NCBI GenBank assembly: GCA_035999765.1
Contig: CP108521.1
Location: 9,548,001-9,612,000 of the forward strand
DNA: 64,000 bases
Source of the DNA: Streptomyces sp. NBC_01231
GTDB lineage: Bacteria; Actinomycetota; Actinomycetes; Streptomycetales; Streptomycetaceae
Direction: 5' to 3'
Shown here in pieces: positions 8,246 through 16,971 of the stretch; within the stretch, counting starts at the first letter, position 1; every line of letters starts with the position of its first letter. The notes below the pieces were generated by a model. The model ran no database searches and was not told where the DNA came from. It saw nothing but the letters and a program-made list of their open reading frames with translations. The position numbers were made by a program, and so were the translations under genes.

Positions 8246-8674
8246 ATGCTGGTGCAGACGATGACCGGACTTGTGGTGTGTGTGGCGGTGCTCGCTGCGG
8301 CGAGTGCCTACGGAGTGCTGCATCGGCGACGGAGCGGGAGGATTCGGGTGCGCGGGCGCGACGACGGAAAGCGGCTCGGCGCGGCGGAACTTGGCGGGCG
8401 GCTCGGTGAGCGCGCCACCCTCGTCCAGTTCTCGAGTGCCTTCTGCGCCCCCTGCCGGGCGACCCGGCGGGTCCTGGGTGAGGTGGCCGACCTGGTCCCG
8501 GGCGTCACCCATGTCGAACTCGACGCCGAGGACAACCTCGACCTCGTCCGCGCACTCGACATCCTCAAAACCCCGACCGTGCTGGTCCTGGACGCCGACG
8601 GCCGGATCGTCCGCCGTGCCGCGGGCCAGCCGCGCAAGGCCGACGTGATCGCGGCGTTGGGGGAGGCGGTGTGA
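8246..8674 (+). CDS. Membrane-anchored thioredoxin-like protein
   Basis: A 142-residue thioredoxin-fold protein. An N-terminal hydrophobic segment (residues ~7-24) should anchor it in the membrane. The redox motif is C67-A-P-C70 within 'VQFSSAFCAPCRATRR', and the cis-proline region reads 'LDILKTPTVLVLDADG'. CAPC differs from the CGPC of classical thioredoxin, which usually shifts the redox potential. ATG 8246 and the in-frame ATG 8261 are both possible; neither has a strong ribosome site. The gene is divergent from DUF4395, and the shared intergenic stretch is only 62 bases. Confidence 0.85.
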   Translation: MLVQTMTGLVVCVAVLAAASAYGVLHRRRSGRIRVRGRDDGKRLGAAELGGRLGERATLVQFSSAFCAPCRATRRVLGEVADLVPGVTHVELDAEDNLDLVRALDILKTPTVLVLDADGRIVRRAAGQPRKADVIAALGEAV

Positions 8675-8757
8675 CGCCCGTCGCACAGGGCGTGAGGCAT
8701 CTCCCATATACCGGGACGTACTTGACTGCGCCTACCACCTATCGTCAGCCTGACCGT

Positions 8758-8838
8758 ATGCCTTCGGAACTCCTTCTCTTCGGGCGGGTCCATGTCGATC
8801 TGGCCCGCACCGCGAGCGCGCGCTGTCCGAGCTGTTGA
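8758..8838 (+). CDS. Putative cysteine-responsive leader peptide (26 aa)
   Basis: A 26-residue ORF, too short for routine calling, encodes a peptide with 'GRVHVDLARTASARC' and ends in 'CPSC'. Actinobacterial leader peptides upstream of sulfur-metabolism genes share an R-x-HVDL-x-R-x-A-S-A-x-C pattern and C-terminal cysteines, and act as cysteine-sensing attenuators in mycobacteria. Both Cys codons here are TGT, although TGC dominates in this genome. TTGACT (8722-8727) and TATCGT (8740-8745) lie upstream, and no ribosome site precedes the ATG, which fits a leaderless or near-leaderless sORF. The flavin reductase ATG follows 44 bases after the stop. Confidence 0.7.
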   Translation: MPSELLLFGRVHVDLARTASARCPSC

Positions 8839-8882
8839 GCAGCCACGGACGCCCAAGCCACTCCTCGCAGAAGGACACTTCC

Positions 8883-9392
8883 ATGACGGCCACGCCCGGC
8901 CTCGGCACCACTCGGCTCGCCTCGCCCGACCTCCTGCGTTCCGTCTTCCGGCGGCACGCGGCGGGAGTCGCCGTGATCACCGCGCGCGGTGACGCCGGCC
9001 CGGTCGGCTTCACCGCCACCTCCCTCACCTCGGTCTCCGCCGACCCGCCCATGCTCTCCTTCGGTATCGGCACCGGCGCCTCCAGTTGGCCCGCGGTGTC
9101 CGAGTCCGAGCATGTCGGCGTGCACATACTCGGCGAGCACCAACAGGACCTGGCCGCCACCTTCGCGCGCAGCGGAGCCGACCGCTTCGGCCCGGCGACC
9201 GGCTGGCGCGAGGGCCCCGAGGGCGTGCCGGTCCTGGACGATGTGTCGGCCTGGCTGGTGTGCCGGGTCGTGGCGCGGGTTCCTGCCGGCGACCACCGCA
9301 TCGTGCTGGCCGAGGTCGTCCTAGGCGACCCCACCGGCCCCGGACGCCCGCTCCTCTATCACCAGGGGCGCTTCCATGGGCTGGGCGACTGA
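8883..9392 (+). CDS. Flavin reductase family protein (FMN-binding split barrel)
   Basis: A 169-residue flavin reductase-like protein. It has the family start 'LLRSVFRRHAAGVAVITARG', the flavin-loop 'GFTATSLTSVSADPPMLSF' and the C-terminal 'PLLYHQGRFHGL'. Such proteins supply reduced FMN to two-component monooxygenases, or bind flavin or haem. ATG 8883 is preceded by AGAAGGA. The upstream Cys leader peptide suggests regulation by cysteine supply, which would suit a reductase feeding sulfonate or sulfide-releasing monooxygenases, but no monooxygenase gene is next to it. The sulfur link is inference. Confidence 0.88.
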   Translation: MTATPGLGTTRLASPDLLRSVFRRHAAGVAVITARGDAGPVGFTATSLTSVSADPPMLSFGIGTGASSWPAVSESEHVGVHILGEHQQDLAATFARSGADRFGPATGWREGPEGVPVLDDVSAWLVCRVVARVPAGDHRIVLAEVVLGDPTGPGRPLLYHQGRFHGLGD

Positions 9393-9484
9393 ACGGCCCG
9401 CCCGGCCCCTCCGCTGCTGCGAAGGTGGCGAGTTCCGATTACGCTGCGTTGCAAAGGTCACAGTTCAAAGCGCTTGCTCAGCGG

Positions 9485-9587
9485 GAACGAACTGGGTGTA
9501 CTGACGAGTAATATTTCGTTCGGAGCGTGGGTCGCCCCGACCGGGATCGGCCGATTGTGGCGCCTATGCTGCCTGCAAGAGGCAGCC
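9485..9587 (+). promoter_or_regulatory. etfBA leader region: inverted repeat, -10-like box and small hairpin
   Basis: Between the flavin reductase and etfB lie an inverted repeat GAACGAA (9485-9491) / TTCGTTC (9515-9521), a -10-like TATGCT (9565-9570) without a good -35, and a 6-bp stem GCTGCC/GGCAGC (9568-9573 and 9581-9586) that would sit at the start of the transcript. The etfB ribosome site AGGAGA follows. None is proven; the TATGCT is the best promoter candidate. Confidence 0.35.
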
Positions 9588-9617
9588 GAAAAATGACGAT
9601 GCAGTAGGAGAGCCGGC

Positions 9618-10406
9618 GTGAGCTTGAGGATCGTTGTCACTGTGAAGTACGTGCCCGACGCCACTGGCGACCGGCACTTCGCCGATGACCTGACCGTCGA
9701 CCGGGACGACGTGGACGGTCTGCTCTCCGAGCTGGACGAGTACGCGGTCGAGCAGGCGCTGCAGATCTCCGAGAACTCCGACGACGACGTCGAGGTCACC
9801 GTTCTGACCGTCGGCCCCGAGGACGCCAAGGACGCGCTGCGCAAGGCGCTGTCGATGGGCGCCGACAAGGCGATCCACGTCGAGGACGACGACCTGCACG
9901 GCACCGACGCCATCGGCACCTCCCTGGTGCTGGCCAAGGCCGTCGAGAAGGCCGGTTACGACCTGGTGATCTCCGGCATGGCCTCCACCGACGGAACCAT
10001 GGGGGTCGTACCCGCGCTGCTCGCCGAGCGTCTCGGCGTCCCGCAGGTGACCCTGCTGTCCGAGGTCTCCGTGGAGGACGGCACGGTCAAGGGCCGCCGC
10101 GACGGCGACTCCGCCACCGAGCAGCTGGAGGCCTCCCTCCCCGCCGTGGTGTCGGTCACCGACCAGTCGGGCGAGGCGCGTTACCCGTCCTTCAAGGGCA
10201 TCATGGCCGCCAAGAAGAAGCCGGTCGAGTCCTGGGACCTGTCCGACCTGGACCTGGAGGCCGAGCAGGTCGGCCTGGAGGGCTCCTACACGGTCGTCGA
10301 CTCCGCGACTGAGCGCCCGGCCCGCACGGCCGGCACGATCGTCAAGGACGAGGGCGAGGGCGGCAAGCAGCTCGCCGAGTTCCTCGCGAGCCAGAAGTTC
10401 ATCTGA
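9618..10406 (+). CDS. etfB: Electron transfer flavoprotein subunit beta
   Basis: A 262-residue ETF beta chain. The family features are clear: 'VVTVKYVPDATGDR' at the N-terminus, 'DEYAVEQALQI', the AMP-binding region 'GADKAIHV' and 'LVISGMASTDGTMGVVPALLAERLG'. ETF passes electrons from acyl-CoA and other flavin dehydrogenases to the ETF-quinone oxidoreductase. Start is GTG 9618 with AGGAGA nine bases upstream. The alpha subunit gene follows after 51 bases, so the pair should be co-transcribed. Confidence 0.96.
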   Translation: MSLRIVVTVKYVPDATGDRHFADDLTVDRDDVDGLLSELDEYAVEQALQISENSDDDVEVTVLTVGPEDAKDALRKALSMGADKAIHVEDDDLHGTDAIGTSLVLAKAVEKAGYDLVISGMASTDGTMGVVPALLAERLGVPQVTLLSEVSVEDGTVKGRRDGDSATEQLEASLPAVVSVTDQSGEARYPSFKGIMAAKKKPVESWDLSDLDLEAEQVGLEGSYTVVDSATERPARTAGTIVKDEGEGGKQLAEFLASQKFI

Positions 10407-10457
10407 GCTCGACGTCGCTGACCGCCCCTCATCTCATCCAAGCAGGAGAGCATTCCC

Positions 10458-11420
10458 ATGGCTGAAGTCCTTGTCTACGTCGACCACGTGGACGGTGCCG
10501 TCCGCAAGCCCACTCTGGAGCTGCTGACCCTGGCCCGCCGGGTCGGTGAGCCGGTCGCCGTCGCGCTGGGCAACGGCGCCGCCGACACCGCCGCCACGCT
10601 CGCCGAGCACGGCGCGGTGAAGGTCCTCACCCACGACGCCGCCGAGTACGCCGACTACCTGGTCGTCCCGAAGGTCGACGCGCTGCAGGCCGCCGTCGCC
10701 GCCGTCTCCCCGGCCGCCGTGCTGGTCCCCTCCTCCGCGGAGGGCAAGGAGATCGCCGCCCGCCTCGCGCTGCGCATCGGTTCCGGTGTCATCACCGACG
10801 CCGTCGACCTGGAGGCCGGCGACGAGGGCCCGGTGGCCACCCAGTCGGTGTTCGCCGCGTCCTTCACCACCAAGTCCCGCATCGCCAAGGGCACCCCGGT
10901 CATCACCGTCAAGCCCAACAGCGCCGCCGTGGAGGCCGCCCCGGCCGCCGGCGCCGTCGAGACGCTGGACGTCACCTTCTCGGCGCAGGCCACCGGCACC
11001 AAGGTCACCGCGCGCACCCCGCGTGAGTCGACCGGCCGTCCGGAGCTGACCGAGGCCGCGATCGTCGTCTCCGGCGGCCGTGGCGTCAACGGCGCGGAGA
11101 ACTTCTCGATCATCGAGGCCCTCGCCGACTCCCTCGGCGCGGCTGTGGGCGCCTCGCGTGCCGCGGTGGACGCCGGCTGGTACCCGCACACCAACCAGGT
11201 CGGTCAGACCGGCAAGTCCGTCTCGCCGCAGCTCTACATCGCCAACGGCATCTCCGGTGCCATCCAGCACCGCGCCGGCATGCAGACCTCGAAGACGATC
11301 GTGGCCGTCAACAAGGACGCCGAGGCCCCGATCTTCGACCTCGTCGACTACGGCGTCGTCGGCGACCTCTTCGACGTCGTCCCCGCGCTGACGGAGGAGA
11401 TCAAGACCCGCAAGGGCTGA
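10458..11420 (+). CDS. etfA: Electron transfer flavoprotein subunit alpha
   Basis: A 320-residue ETF alpha chain. The C-terminal FAD-binding domain shows the family signature around '[20 protein letters not shown]' followed by '[19 protein letters not shown]'. The N-terminal half ('[19 protein letters not shown]') matches the alpha-chain nucleotide-binding fold. ATG 10458 has AGGAGAG upstream. It forms the FAD-carrying heterodimer with EtfB from the preceding gene. A strong bidirectional terminator lies 18 bases after the stop. Confidence 0.96.
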   Translation: MAEVLVYVDHVDGAVRKPTLELLTLARRVGEPVAVALGNGAADTAATLAEHGAVKVLTHDAAEYADYLVVPKVDALQAAVAAVSPAAVLVPSSAEGKEIAARLALRIGSGVITDAVDLEAGDEGPVATQSVFAASFTTKSRIAKGTPVITVKPNSAAVEAAPAAGAVETLDVTFSAQATGTKVTARTPRESTGRPELTEAAIVVSGGRGVNGAENFSIIEALADSLGAAVGASRAAVDAGWYPHTNQVGQTGKSVSPQLYIANGISGAIQHRAGMQTSKTIVAVNKDAEAPIFDLVDYGVVGDLFDVVPALTEEIKTRKG

Positions 11421-11437
11421 TCCCCGCCACGCTGTAC

Positions 11438-11474
11438 GAGGCCCCCGCGACCGTCCCTGGGTCGTGGGGGCCTC
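11438..11474. terminator. Bidirectional hairpin terminator between etfA and the EEP-family gene
   Basis: A 15-bp stem (11438-11452 with 11460-11474) and 7-base loop contain one G-T pair and are otherwise perfect. It lies exactly between two convergent genes and can serve both. It lacks a long T run, as is usual for Streptomyces terminators. Confidence 0.85.
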
Positions 11475-11477
11475 GGC

Positions 11478-12371
11478 TCATCCCAGGGTCAGCGACGCCT
11501 GCACCGGCAGGTGGTCGCTCGGGAACTGGCCGTCACGCTCGAAGATGTTGACCGACGCCCGGTGGGTCGTGACCCCCGGGGTGGTGAGGATCCAGTCGAT
11601 GCGGTCGCCGTCCGGCGTCAGCGGCTGGTAGCCGTGGAAGGTCGCGTAGAGCCTGCTGCGCTCGGCGGCCGTGTCCCAGGTGTCGACGAGTCCGGTGCCC
11701 AGGAGGGTGTCGTAGGCCTCGCTCCTGTGGGCCGCCGCGTTGAAGTCGCCGGTCACGATGGACGGTAGGGGCCGGTCGAATTTCGCGATCCGGTCACCGA
11801 CGAGGGACGCGGAGCGCGCGCGTGCGTACGGGCTCACGTGGTCGAAGTGGGTGTTGAGAACGTAGAACTCACGTCCGCCGTCGTGCAGATCGCTGAACCG
11901 GATCCAGGTGACGATGCGGGGGAGGCGGGCGCCCCAGGTGTTCGAGCCGATCACCCTGGGCGTGTCGGAGAGCCAGAAGGTGTCGTGCTCGGTCGGCGTC
12001 AGGCGCCGGGTGTCGTAGAAGAGCGCCACGGCCTCGTCGTGGCTGCCGCCCTCGCGGCCGGTGCCGATCCAGTCGTAGTGCGGTCCGAGGTCGGAGCGGA
12101 TGTCGAGCAGTTGCGGGTAGAGGCCCTCCTGGGTGCCGATCACGTCGGGTGCCTCGCGGCGCAACAGCTCGCGCATCACCGGACGGCGGGCCGCCCAGCT
12201 GTTGGGCTCGGTGGTGCTCGCGAAGCGCAGATTGAACGTCATGACCTCCAGACGGCGGGTTCTCGGTTTGGCCGCCGAGGTCGGGACCGTGCCCAACAGC
12301 GGGACGGTCAGCGCGGTGGCCACCGCGGATCTCATGCCCATGCGACGCGTCATGCTTGAGTTGTGCCCCAT
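11478..12371 (-). CDS. Secreted endonuclease/exonuclease/phosphatase family protein
   Basis: A 297-residue EEP-fold hydrolase with an N-terminal secretion signal (residues ~1-33: 'RSAVATALTVPLLGTVPTSA'). Fold motifs are present: 'VMTFNLRFAS', the metal ligand E in 'VIGTQEGLYPQ', 'FYVLNTHFDHVS', 'IVTGDFNAAAHR', 'RIDWILTTPGV' and the final 'FPSDHLPVQASL'. This set of metal and phosphate ligands is complete. The family includes sphingomyelinases, phosphodiesterases and DNases; the substrate here is unknown. ATG 12371 follows a strong GGAGGG site. An upstream reading to 12503 would have no ribosome site and would bury the signal peptide. Confidence 0.88.
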   Translation of the reverse strand: MGHNSSMTRRMGMRSAVATALTVPLLGTVPTSAAKPRTRRLEVMTFNLRFASTTEPNSWAARRPVMRELLRREAPDVIGTQEGLYPQLLDIRSDLGPHYDWIGTGREGGSHDEAVALFYDTRRLTPTEHDTFWLSDTPRVIGSNTWGARLPRIVTWIRFSDLHDGGREFYVLNTHFDHVSPYARARSASLVGDRIAKFDRPLPSIVTGDFNAAAHRSEAYDTLLGTGLVDTWDTAAERSRLYATFHGYQPLTPDGDRIDWILTTPGVTTHRASVNIFERDGQFPSDHLPVQASLTLG

Positions 12372-12561
12372 GTGATTCCCTCCCCAGAGGTCAGGATGAA
12401 GGTGCGAGCCGAAGTGTGAAAGGGGGCACAGAGGTTCCCGGCAGCGGAAGTGAACGCTGTGGATCAGGGCACGGGCGGGGTGTTGACCGTCGGGAAGCCG
12501 CACGGATAACTTCGATCTACGGATTGTTGATTCCGTAGAGCGGAAAGCAGGAGGGTACGGA

Positions 12562-13866
12562 ATGGGTCAGGGTCGGCAGGAGCAGGTGGCGACGAGCCTC
12601 GCGGGAGCCGTCAGCGAGGAGATCAGCGCCTCCCTCGCGCCGGTCGACGCCGAGCTGGAGCGCCGTTACCCCGGGGACCCCGGCACCCGCCAGCCCGTCC
12701 ACACGGTCTACGTCCCCGGCGACGTGTTCGCCGCCGGCACCGTCCGCTCCTGGGGCGACCAGGCCCTCGCCGCCCTCGACGAACACGCCCCAAGCGCCGA
12801 GTCCCTCGCCGCCGTTCTCGGCCTTTCCGACGAACTCGCCGAGCCGGTGTACTTCCGCGTCCGCGCCAAGCTGGAGCAGGAGCCCATCGAGGACCTGCGT
12901 GTCGACTTCGAGGACGGCTACGGACCCCGCCCGGACGCAGAGGAGGACGAGACGGCGGCCCGCGCGGCGCGGCTGATCGCCCAGGCGTACCAGGACGGCA
13001 CGGCGGCCCCGTACATGGGCATCCGCATGAAGTGCATGGAGGCACCCGTCCGGGACCGCGGCATCCGCACCCTGGACATCTTCCTCACCGGCCTGATGGA
13101 GGCCGGCGGTCTGCCCGCCGGGCTGGTGCTGACGCTGCCGAAGGTGACGTATCCCGAGCAGGTCACCGCCATGGTGCGGCTCCTGGAGGCCTTCGAGAAG
13201 GCGCGCGGGCTGGAGCCCGGCCGGATCGGCTTCGAGATCCAGATCGAGACCAGCCAGTCCATCCTCGCCACCGACGGCACCGCCACGGTCGCCCGCATGA
13301 TCCAGGCCGCCGAGGGCCGTGCCACCGGCCTCCACTACGGCACCTTCGACTACAGCGCCTGCCTGGGGGTGTCCGCCGCCCACCAGGCCAGCGATCACCC
13401 GGCTGCCGACCACGCCAAGGCGATCATGCAGGTCGCGGCCGCCGGAACCGGCGTACGCGTGTCGGACGGCTCGACGAACGTCCTGCCGGTCGGCCCGACG
13501 GCGAAGGTCCACGACGCCTGGCGGCTGCACTACGGCCTCACCCGACGCGCCCTGGCCCGCGCCTACTACCAGGGCTGGGACATGCACCCCGGCCACATCC
13601 CCACCCGGTACGCGGCCGTCTTCGCCTTCTACCGCGAGGGCTTCGAACAGGCCGCCGCCCGCCTCACCCGCTATGCCAACCGCACCGGCGGCGACGTCAT
13701 GGACGAGCCCGCCACCGCCAAGGCCCTCAGCGGCTACCTGCTGCGCGGCCTGGACTGCGGCGCCCTCGACATCGCCGAGGTCGCCCGCCGCAGCGGCCTG
13801 ACCCGCGCGGACCTCGAGGGCTTCGCGGCACCGAGGCGAGCCGACCTGACGGTCTCCGCGAAGTAG
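12562..13866 (+). CDS. DUF6986 / citrate-lyase-like aldolase family protein
   Basis: A 434-residue soluble protein that I assign to the DUF6986 family, which resembles HpcH/HpaI and citrate-lyase beta-chain aldolases. Barrel-type motifs are visible: 'LRVDFEDGYGPRPDAEED' (acidic metal-site-like), 'MGIRMKCMEAPVRDRGIR', 'VLTLPKVTYPEQV', 'IGFEIQIETSQSIL' and 'LHYGTFDYSACLG'. The tail 'DIAEVARRSGLTRADLEGF' looks like a helical add-on. In other actinobacteria this family is found near malate synthase or ureide genes, but none is next to it here. ATG 12562 follows AGGAGGG. The reaction is unknown. Confidence 0.82.
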   Translation: MGQGRQEQVATSLAGAVSEEISASLAPVDAELERRYPGDPGTRQPVHTVYVPGDVFAAGTVRSWGDQALAALDEHAPSAESLAAVLGLSDELAEPVYFRVRAKLEQEPIEDLRVDFEDGYGPRPDAEEDETAARAARLIAQAYQDGTAAPYMGIRMKCMEAPVRDRGIRTLDIFLTGLMEAGGLPAGLVLTLPKVTYPEQVTAMVRLLEAFEKARGLEPGRIGFEIQIETSQSILATDGTATVARMIQAAEGRATGLHYGTFDYSACLGVSAAHQASDHPAADHAKAIMQVAAAGTGVRVSDGSTNVLPVGPTAKVHDAWRLHYGLTRRALARAYYQGWDMHPGHIPTRYAAVFAFYREGFEQAAARLTRYANRTGGDVMDEPATAKALSGYLLRGLDCGALDIAEVARRSGLTRADLEGFAAPRRADLTVSAK

Positions 13867-13962
13867 CGGGCCTGTCACAGCCGCAACCGTCTGCCGGCGC
13901 TGTCACCCCCGCCCCGTAGTCTGTACGTCAATTCACGGACGTGTCAGAGGAACGGGGCGGCG

Positions 13963-16128
13963 GTGTCTTCGGGGGAGCACGAACGGGCGGACGAGGTCGG
14001 GAGGTTGCTGGCCGGGCGCTATCGCGTGGTGGCACAGCTCGGGCGTGGCGGCATGGGTGTGGTCTGGCGGGCCGTCGACGAGGTGCTCGGGCGTGAGGTC
14101 GCCGTCAAGGAACTGCGCACCTACACCGACGCCGACGGGCCCGAACTCGCCGGTCTGCGGCTGCGGATGCAGCGCGAGGCCCGTGCGGCGGCCCGGGTGC
14201 GCCACCCCGGAGTGGTGGCCGTGCACGATGTGGCCGAGGTCGACGGACGTCCGCTGATCATCATGGAACTGGTGGACGGTCCCTCGCTGGACGGCGTCCT
14301 GCGCGAGCGCGGCACGCTCGACCCGCGCGAGGCGGCCGGTATCGGCGCCGAGGTGATGGACGCGCTCGTAGCCGCCCATCGTGCGGGCGTACTGCACCGG
14401 GACGTGAAGCCCGGCAACATCCTGCTCGACCGCTCGGGCCGCGTCGTCCTGACCGACTTCGGCATCGCGAAGGTGGAGGACCCGGGCGACGGCTCGGCCA
14501 CCCATCTCACCCGCAGCGGCGAACTCGTCGGTTCGCTGGACTACCTTGCCCCCGAGCGGGCCCAGGGCGCGGACCCGGGCCCCGCCTCCGACATCTGGGC
14601 CCTCGGTGCCACGCTGTTCGCGGCCGTCGAGGGTTCCTCCCCGTTCCGCCGTACGTCCACGTTCTCCACGCTCACCGCGATCGTCACCGAGCCACTGCCG
14701 GAGCCCCGCCGCGCCGGCCACCTCGGCCCCGTCCTGAGGCGACTCCTCGACAAGCGTCCGGAGTCCCGCCCCGGGGCCGAGGAAGCCCGCGACCTGCTGC
14801 GGGCGGTGGCGGACAGGGCCGGCACGGACACGCCGACGACGACGTTGCGCGGGTCGGTGGATCCGGCGCCCGCGCGGACGGAGACGGGGCGGACTGAGAC
14901 AGAGCGGACCGAGACAGGGCCGACGGAGCGGAGTGTGCCTGCGGCTCCGCCCGGGTTCGGACCGGTGGAGCCGGTGGGCTCGACCGGCGCGGGGGAGCCG
15001 ACGGGACCGGGCGGATCACCGGGCGGATCACCGGGCGGACCGGCCGGGCGGGAGTTGGAGGCTACGGGGCAGGGTGCGCCGGGGGAGCAGGGAACCCCTC
15101 GCCCCGCACCGGGGGCACCGGCGACGCACGGGACCGGTGACCCCGGGGCAACTGGACCCACGGTTCACGGCGGGCCGACGGGCCACGGCGGTCAGCCAGA
15201 GACGACCGGCCCATCAGAGGCGACCGGTCAACCGGACCCAACTGAACAGATCGGGGTCCCCGGGCAGGCGGGTCCCACCGGCCGGGCCGGCCACACCGGT
15301 CACCCGGGCCCCGGAGTCCCGCCCGGGCCGCACGCGCAGGGCTTCGGTGCGCCCGCCCCCGCGGGACCGGAACCCGCAGCCACCGGCCCCATGTCCGCCT
15401 CCGGCCCCTCCGCCTCCGGTCCCACTCGTCGCAAGGCCGTTGTGCTCGCCGCCGTGGCCGTGACGGTCGTGCTCGTGGCCGCCGGGGCCACCGTCGCCGT
15501 CCTGGACATCACGGGCGATGCCGCGGCCGACAACCGGCCCACGGCGTCGGTCACCTCCGCCGCCGCCTCCGCCGCGGCAGACCGTGCCGACGCCGAGCGT
15601 TCGCACTCCCCCGAGCCCACCGACCAGGGTGACGGCAAGAATCCGACCGCGACACAGTCGCCCGGGGCCAAACCCGGCACTGAGACCGTGGACCGGGCCA
15701 CCACCTCGTCCCCGGCCAAGACCTCGGGCAGCGGCACCACCACCGGCGGCGGCACTTCCGGTGGGTCGTCGGACGGGGATTCCGGCGACGGCGGCACGAC
15801 GGGCGGTGGCGGCACGGGCGGGGGAGGCACGGAGACCACGCAGGCCCCCGCCTGCCACTCCATCGGGGGCGGCAAGTACAACTGCGAGGTCTGGCGCACC
15901 GCCGATTCGTACACCGCCTCCGGCGCCGAGGCCGGGGTCCTCAACGCGGGCACCAACTACTTCTACTGCCAGCAGAACCTGGGCCGCCGCGAGACGTACG
16001 GCCAGTGGACCAACGTCTGGTGGGCGAAGACCGACGACGACAGCGGCAACACGAACGTCTACTTCAGCGACGTCTACATCAAGGGCGGCGACAACGACTC
16101 CCCGATACCCGGACTCCCGGTCTGCTGA
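13963..16128 (+). CDS. Transmembrane serine/threonine protein kinase
   Basis: A 721-residue Hanks-type kinase. The kinase domain spans about 19-275 with all key residues: glycine loop 'GRGGMG' (27-32), K49, 'HRDVKPGN' (D147, N152), 'DFG' (165-167) and 'APE' (196-198). A Pro/Gly/Thr-rich linker covers ~285-488, one membrane helix ~491-515 ('KAVVLAAVAVTVVLVAAGAT'), then a low-complexity stalk and a small extracellular C-terminal domain (~631-721). That domain has four cysteines (631, 641, 669, 721), is aromatic-rich ('YGQWTNVWWAKTDDDSG') and is not a PASTA repeat. GTG 13963 has GAGGAACGGGG upstream. Likely an envelope-sensing kinase with an unknown ligand. Confidence 0.92.
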   Translation: MSSGEHERADEVGRLLAGRYRVVAQLGRGGMGVVWRAVDEVLGREVAVKELRTYTDADGPELAGLRLRMQREARAAARVRHPGVVAVHDVAEVDGRPLIIMELVDGPSLDGVLRERGTLDPREAAGIGAEVMDALVAAHRAGVLHRDVKPGNILLDRSGRVVLTDFGIAKVEDPGDGSATHLTRSGELVGSLDYLAPERAQGADPGPASDIWALGATLFAAVEGSSPFRRTSTFSTLTAIVTEPLPEPRRAGHLGPVLRRLLDKRPESRPGAEEARDLLRAVADRAGTDTPTTTLRGSVDPAPARTETGRTETERTETGPTERSVPAAPPGFGPVEPVGSTGAGEPTGPGGSPGGSPGGPAGRELEATGQGAPGEQGTPRPAPGAPATHGTGDPGATGPTVHGGPTGHGGQPETTGPSEATGQPDPTEQIGVPGQAGPTGRAGHTGHPGPGVPPGPHAQGFGAPAPAGPEPAATGPMSASGPSASGPTRRKAVVLAAVAVTVVLVAAGATVAVLDITGDAAADNRPTASVTSAAASAAADRADAERSHSPEPTDQGDGKNPTATQSPGAKPGTETVDRATTSSPAKTSGSGTTTGGGTSGGSSDGDSGDGGTTGGGGTGGGGTETTQAPACHSIGGGKYNCEVWRTADSYTASGAEAGVLNAGTNYFYCQQNLGRRETYGQWTNVWWAKTDDDSGNTNVYFSDVYIKGGDNDSPIPGLPVC

Positions 16129-16214
16129 ACGAGGACCGAACGCCGAAGACATGGCTGTCTCACCGCGTCCACGGCCGGCCGAACACGCCCGCGCCATCGC
16201 CGCAGGCGGCCTCC

Positions 16215-16964
16215 TCAGCCCCCGCCCTCCGCGTACCGCTCCAACCCCGAGGTCGTCACCAGCTTCTCGTCCTTGAACAGCCGCGTGCCCTGCTCGCACA
16301 ACCGCCGATCGGCCCGCGCCCGGGCGCAGAACTCCTCCGGGGTGATGCCGAAGAGTTCCCTCAACCGGGCGGATCCCACGAGGAGTTCGCTGAGCAGGGA
16401 CCGCTGGCCCGGGTGTGTGCGAGGCACGCCGGTGCCGTCGTGCAGGACGCCGTGGCGGTTGACGTACGCGTACACGCCAGGCAGCGTCACTCCGGGCGCC
16501 GGCTCGACGCGCACCTCGGGCGCGGGCAGCCAGGCGCGGTGGAAGTTGCCGTTCGGCAGCGGCACCCCTTCGCTCGCGTCGACCACCGCGAGCTGCTCGT
16601 CGTCGAGCCAGGTGACGAACAACTCCCGTACCACTCCCGGCGCGTCGAAAGGGGACGCGGACACGTACCCCAGGCGGCTGACGTGTGCGGAGACGCCCAC
16701 CTCGAGGCCGGTGACCCGGGCCCTGACCATCGGAATCGGCGATGTGATCCCGAACTCGGCCATCTTGTGCCGCAGTTGGGCCGGGCTGGCGTTGGAGCCG
16801 ACGGCCAGGACGGCGGTGCGGTCCGGGTGTACGAAGACGTCGAGGGGCAGCAGCCGGTCACCGTCGAGGAGGCCGGAGTCCCGCGGCCACCCGCCCGGAT
16901 AGAGCAGCGGATGATCGCGCGGCGCCTCGGCCAGGCCCAATGCCTCCAGGGTGAGATCCTTCAT
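16215..16964 (-). CDS. Conserved hypothetical protein with a GGCT-like motif
   Basis: A 249-residue soluble protein. The only motif I can match is 'AVLAVGSNASPAQLRHKM' (residues ~53-70), which resembles the YGSN/YGTL glycine-rich loop of gamma-glutamylcyclotransferase-like folds, followed by 'VTGLEVGVSAHVSRLGYVSA' and 'LPGVYAYVNRHGVLHDG'. The cyclotransferase catalytic Glu is not obvious, so enzyme activity is uncertain. The gene sits seven bases after the LacI-type regulator stop on the same strand and may be read through from it. Confidence 0.7.
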   Translation of the reverse strand: MKDLTLEALGLAEAPRDHPLLYPGGWPRDSGLLDGDRLLPLDVFVHPDRTAVLAVGSNASPAQLRHKMAEFGITSPIPMVRARVTGLEVGVSAHVSRLGYVSASPFDAPGVVRELFVTWLDDEQLAVVDASEGVPLPNGNFHRAWLPAPEVRVEPAPGVTLPGVYAYVNRHGVLHDGTGVPRTHPGQRSLLSELLVGSARLRELFGITPEEFCARARADRRLCEQGTRLFKDEKLVTTSGLERYAEGGG

Positions 16965-16971
16965 GGGCCGC

